A stretch of 43,487 nt of DNA from Thiodiazotropha sp037384445 (GTDB taxonomy: Bacteria; Pseudomonadota; Gammaproteobacteria; Chromatiales; Chromatiaceae): the NCBI GenBank assembly GCA_037384445.1, contig JARRNY010000017.1, positions 1-43,487 on the forward strand, given 5' to 3'. How positions within the stretch are numbered: the first letter of the stretch is position 1; every line of letters starts with the position of its first letter. This document shows positions 42,259 through 43,487 of the stretch, one piece after another. A program made the position numbers and the translations under genes. Below the pieces are notes generated by a model that made no database searches, was not told where the DNA came from, and saw only the letters and a program-made list of their open reading frames with translations.

Positions 42259-43487
42259 GGGGTGTCTGTCCCGGCTTGCTGCGTCTTGGCATCGCTGGAG
42301 GCTTCTGCGTCGAGCTCCTGCAGGCGACGGGTGAAGCGGATCAGCGTCTCTTCAACTCGCCGGTTGAAGCTGTTTTGGGGAAATTCGCCCTTGTCGTTAC
42401 GTTCGCCCGCCGGCAGGCCGGTGAGCTGTTCGATGCCCTGGTCGATGGTGGCGACCGGATAGATGGCGAACTCTCCCTGGCGCACCGCCTCGACCACATC
42501 TTCGCGCAGCATCAGGTGCTTGACGTTGGACGCCGGGATCAGCACTCCCTGTTGGCCGTCGAGGCCGCGTGCACGGCAGATGTCGAAAAAGCCCTCGATC
42601 TTCTCGTTGACCCCACCGATGGCCTGCACCTCTCCCAGCTGGTTGACCGATCCGGTGACGGCAAAGGATTGTTTGATCGGTATCCCGGCTAGGGCTGAGA
42701 GCAGGGCGTAGAGTTCGGCCGAAGAGGCGCTGTCACCCTCCACCGCGCCATAGGACTGTTCGAACACCAGGCTGGCGGATAGGCTCAGCGGATAGTCGTG
42801 CGCATAGCGGCCAGCGAGGAATCCGGAGAGGATGTAGACCCCTTTTGAGTGGATGGGTCCGCCCAGCTCGACCTCCCTCTCGATATCCACCACCTGCCCC
42901 TTGCCGAGGCGGGCGCGGGCGGTGATGCGGGTGGGATGGCCGAAGCGGAAGCCGCCCAGCATCAGTACCGAGAGGCCGTTGATCTGCCCCACCTGCTCGC
43001 CCTCGGTGGCGATCAGCAGGGTGCCTCGCTCTACCTCCTCCTGCAAGCGTTCGCGAATGCGGTCGGCGCGGTGGATCTGGGCCTCGATGGCTTGCTGTAC
43101 ATCGGCGCGGGTGGTGATGTCGTGCGCGTTTTCACCGGCCCAGTAATCAGCCTCCTGCAGCAGGTCGGCAAGGGAGCGCATATGGCTACTGAGTCGTTCG
43201 TTGTCGTCGGCCAGGCGCATGCTGTGGTCGATGGTGCGGGCGACGGCTTCGCGGTCGAGATGGCGCAGGGACTTCTGGCGCACGACGTTGGCAATGAGCT
43301 GGGCGAATCGTTGTTCGTTCTCAGCGTCCCGCACCAGCCGATCGTCGAAATCGGCCATCACTTTGAACAGCTCGCAGAACTCGGGATCGTAAGCCTCCAG
43401 CAGATAGTAGATGTTGCGGTCGCCCAGTAGTACCACCTTGATATCGAGGGGGATCGGCTCGGGTTCCAGCGATAGGGTACTGATCAG
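42255..43487 (-). CDS. Lon-family (S16) protease, N-terminal part outside window
   Basis: The frame is open to the right edge (410 codons; the codon at 43487-43485 is the first visible). The 17 extra residues, LISTLSLEPEPIPLDIK, precede VVLLGDRNIYYLLEAYDPEF. The S16 proteolytic domain carries the catalytic Ser in EGDSASSAEL (codon at 42729-42731) and Lys in GGVNEKIEGF (codon at 42600-42602). The upstream helical part (DHSMRLADDNERLSSHM) fits the LonB-like/COG1067 family, single-chain AAA+ proteases that degrade proteins in the cytoplasm. The AAA module should lie in the missing part. It overlaps the Usp-like gene. Confidence 0.88.
   Translation of the reverse strand: MISTLSLEPEPIPLDIKVVLLGDRNIYYLLEAYDPEFCELFKVMADFDDRLVRDAENEQRFAQLIANVVRQKSLRHLDREAVARTIDHSMRLADDNERLSSHMRSLADLLQEADYWAGENAHDITTRADVQQAIEAQIHRADRIRERLQEEVERGTLLIATEGEQVGQINGLSVLMLGGFRFGHPTRITARARLGKGQVVDIEREVELGGPIHSKGVYILSGFLAGRYAHDYPLSLSASLVFEQSYGAVEGDSASSAELYALLSALAGIPIKQSFAVTGSVNQLGEVQAIGGVNEKIEGFFDICRARGLDGQQGVLIPASNVKHLMLREDVVEAVRQGEFAIYPVATIDQGIEQLTGLPAGERNDKGEFPQNSFNRRVEETLIRFTRRLQELDAEASSDAKTQQAGTDTP

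Noticed and set aside
41353..42462. 369-codon forward frame over the Usp-like gene and repeat
   Set aside because: Begins in the repeat element and reads through two genes on the opposite strand; no domain.

Overview
The window looks like chromosome of a Gram-negative gammaproteobacterium with a free-living or sulfur-oxidiser-like (Chromatiales / Sedimenticola-type) gene set. The evidence is the TamA/TamB outer-membrane assembly pair, GspA/GspB type II secretion factors, an RssA-type patatin, a PEP-CTERM protein with an exosortase-associated acyltransferase, MscK, and two membrane GGDEF proteins. The taxonomic placement is inference from gene content. I see no rRNA, tRNA, CRISPR array, intact insertion sequence or prophage.

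Layout. 1-1629 (minus): a TolC-like outer-membrane protein cut by the window edge, with a TIR-domain gene just upstream of it. 1990-3621: a visibly AT-richer patch with an orphan EctA-like acetyltransferase and an unrecognised two-helix membrane protein. 3803-5725: a patatin/beta-barrel gene that has lost its catalytic N-terminus. 5890-7845: a GluR0-like ligand-gated potassium channel and a DMT exporter. 8139-13621: tamA-tamB. 13818-17612: an NTF2-like protein, a small cysteine-rich ORF and gspA-gspB. 17643-18803: a degenerate GGDEF protein. 19257-20942: a HAD hydrolase and an RssA-like patatin. 21012-22941: a GC-rich TetR/O-methyltransferase pair abutting a 5'-truncated DUF7661 gene. 23192-25633: an unknown protein, a cytochrome c lipoprotein, and a PEP-CTERM protein behind a sigma-54 promoter. 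25749-30483: a TRIC-like channel, MscK and a DUF454 protein. 30571-32901: an overlapping operon of exosortase-associated acyltransferase, ThiF-like E1 enzyme and CbiX-like protein. 33359-34540: an intact GGDEF protein that is a co-linear paralogue of the degenerate one. 34794-37363: a GNAT/C39-peptidase fusion overlapping an RLAN-type ATP-grasp ligase. 37690-41396: a decaying accessory zone (truncated DUF3857 gene, SMI1/KNR4 gene, tails of NlpI-like and barrel proteins, a 15-codon SMI1 relic, palindromic repeats) around an intact transglutaminase-like gene. 41467-43487 (minus): a Usp-like gene behind a Lon-family protease cut by the right edge.

Themes. Envelope biogenesis and secretion dominate (TamAB, GspAB, patatins, MscK, PEP-CTERM). 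The least explained module is the acyltransferase-ThiF-CbiX operon, which could make or attach a small lipid-linked metabolite connected to the exosortase system. The GNAT-C39/ATP-grasp pair is a second probable peptide-type metabolite or modification module. A family of short palindromic elements bounded by similar inverted ends recurs in at least three intergenic gaps and looks like a MITE/REP-type repeat of this genome.
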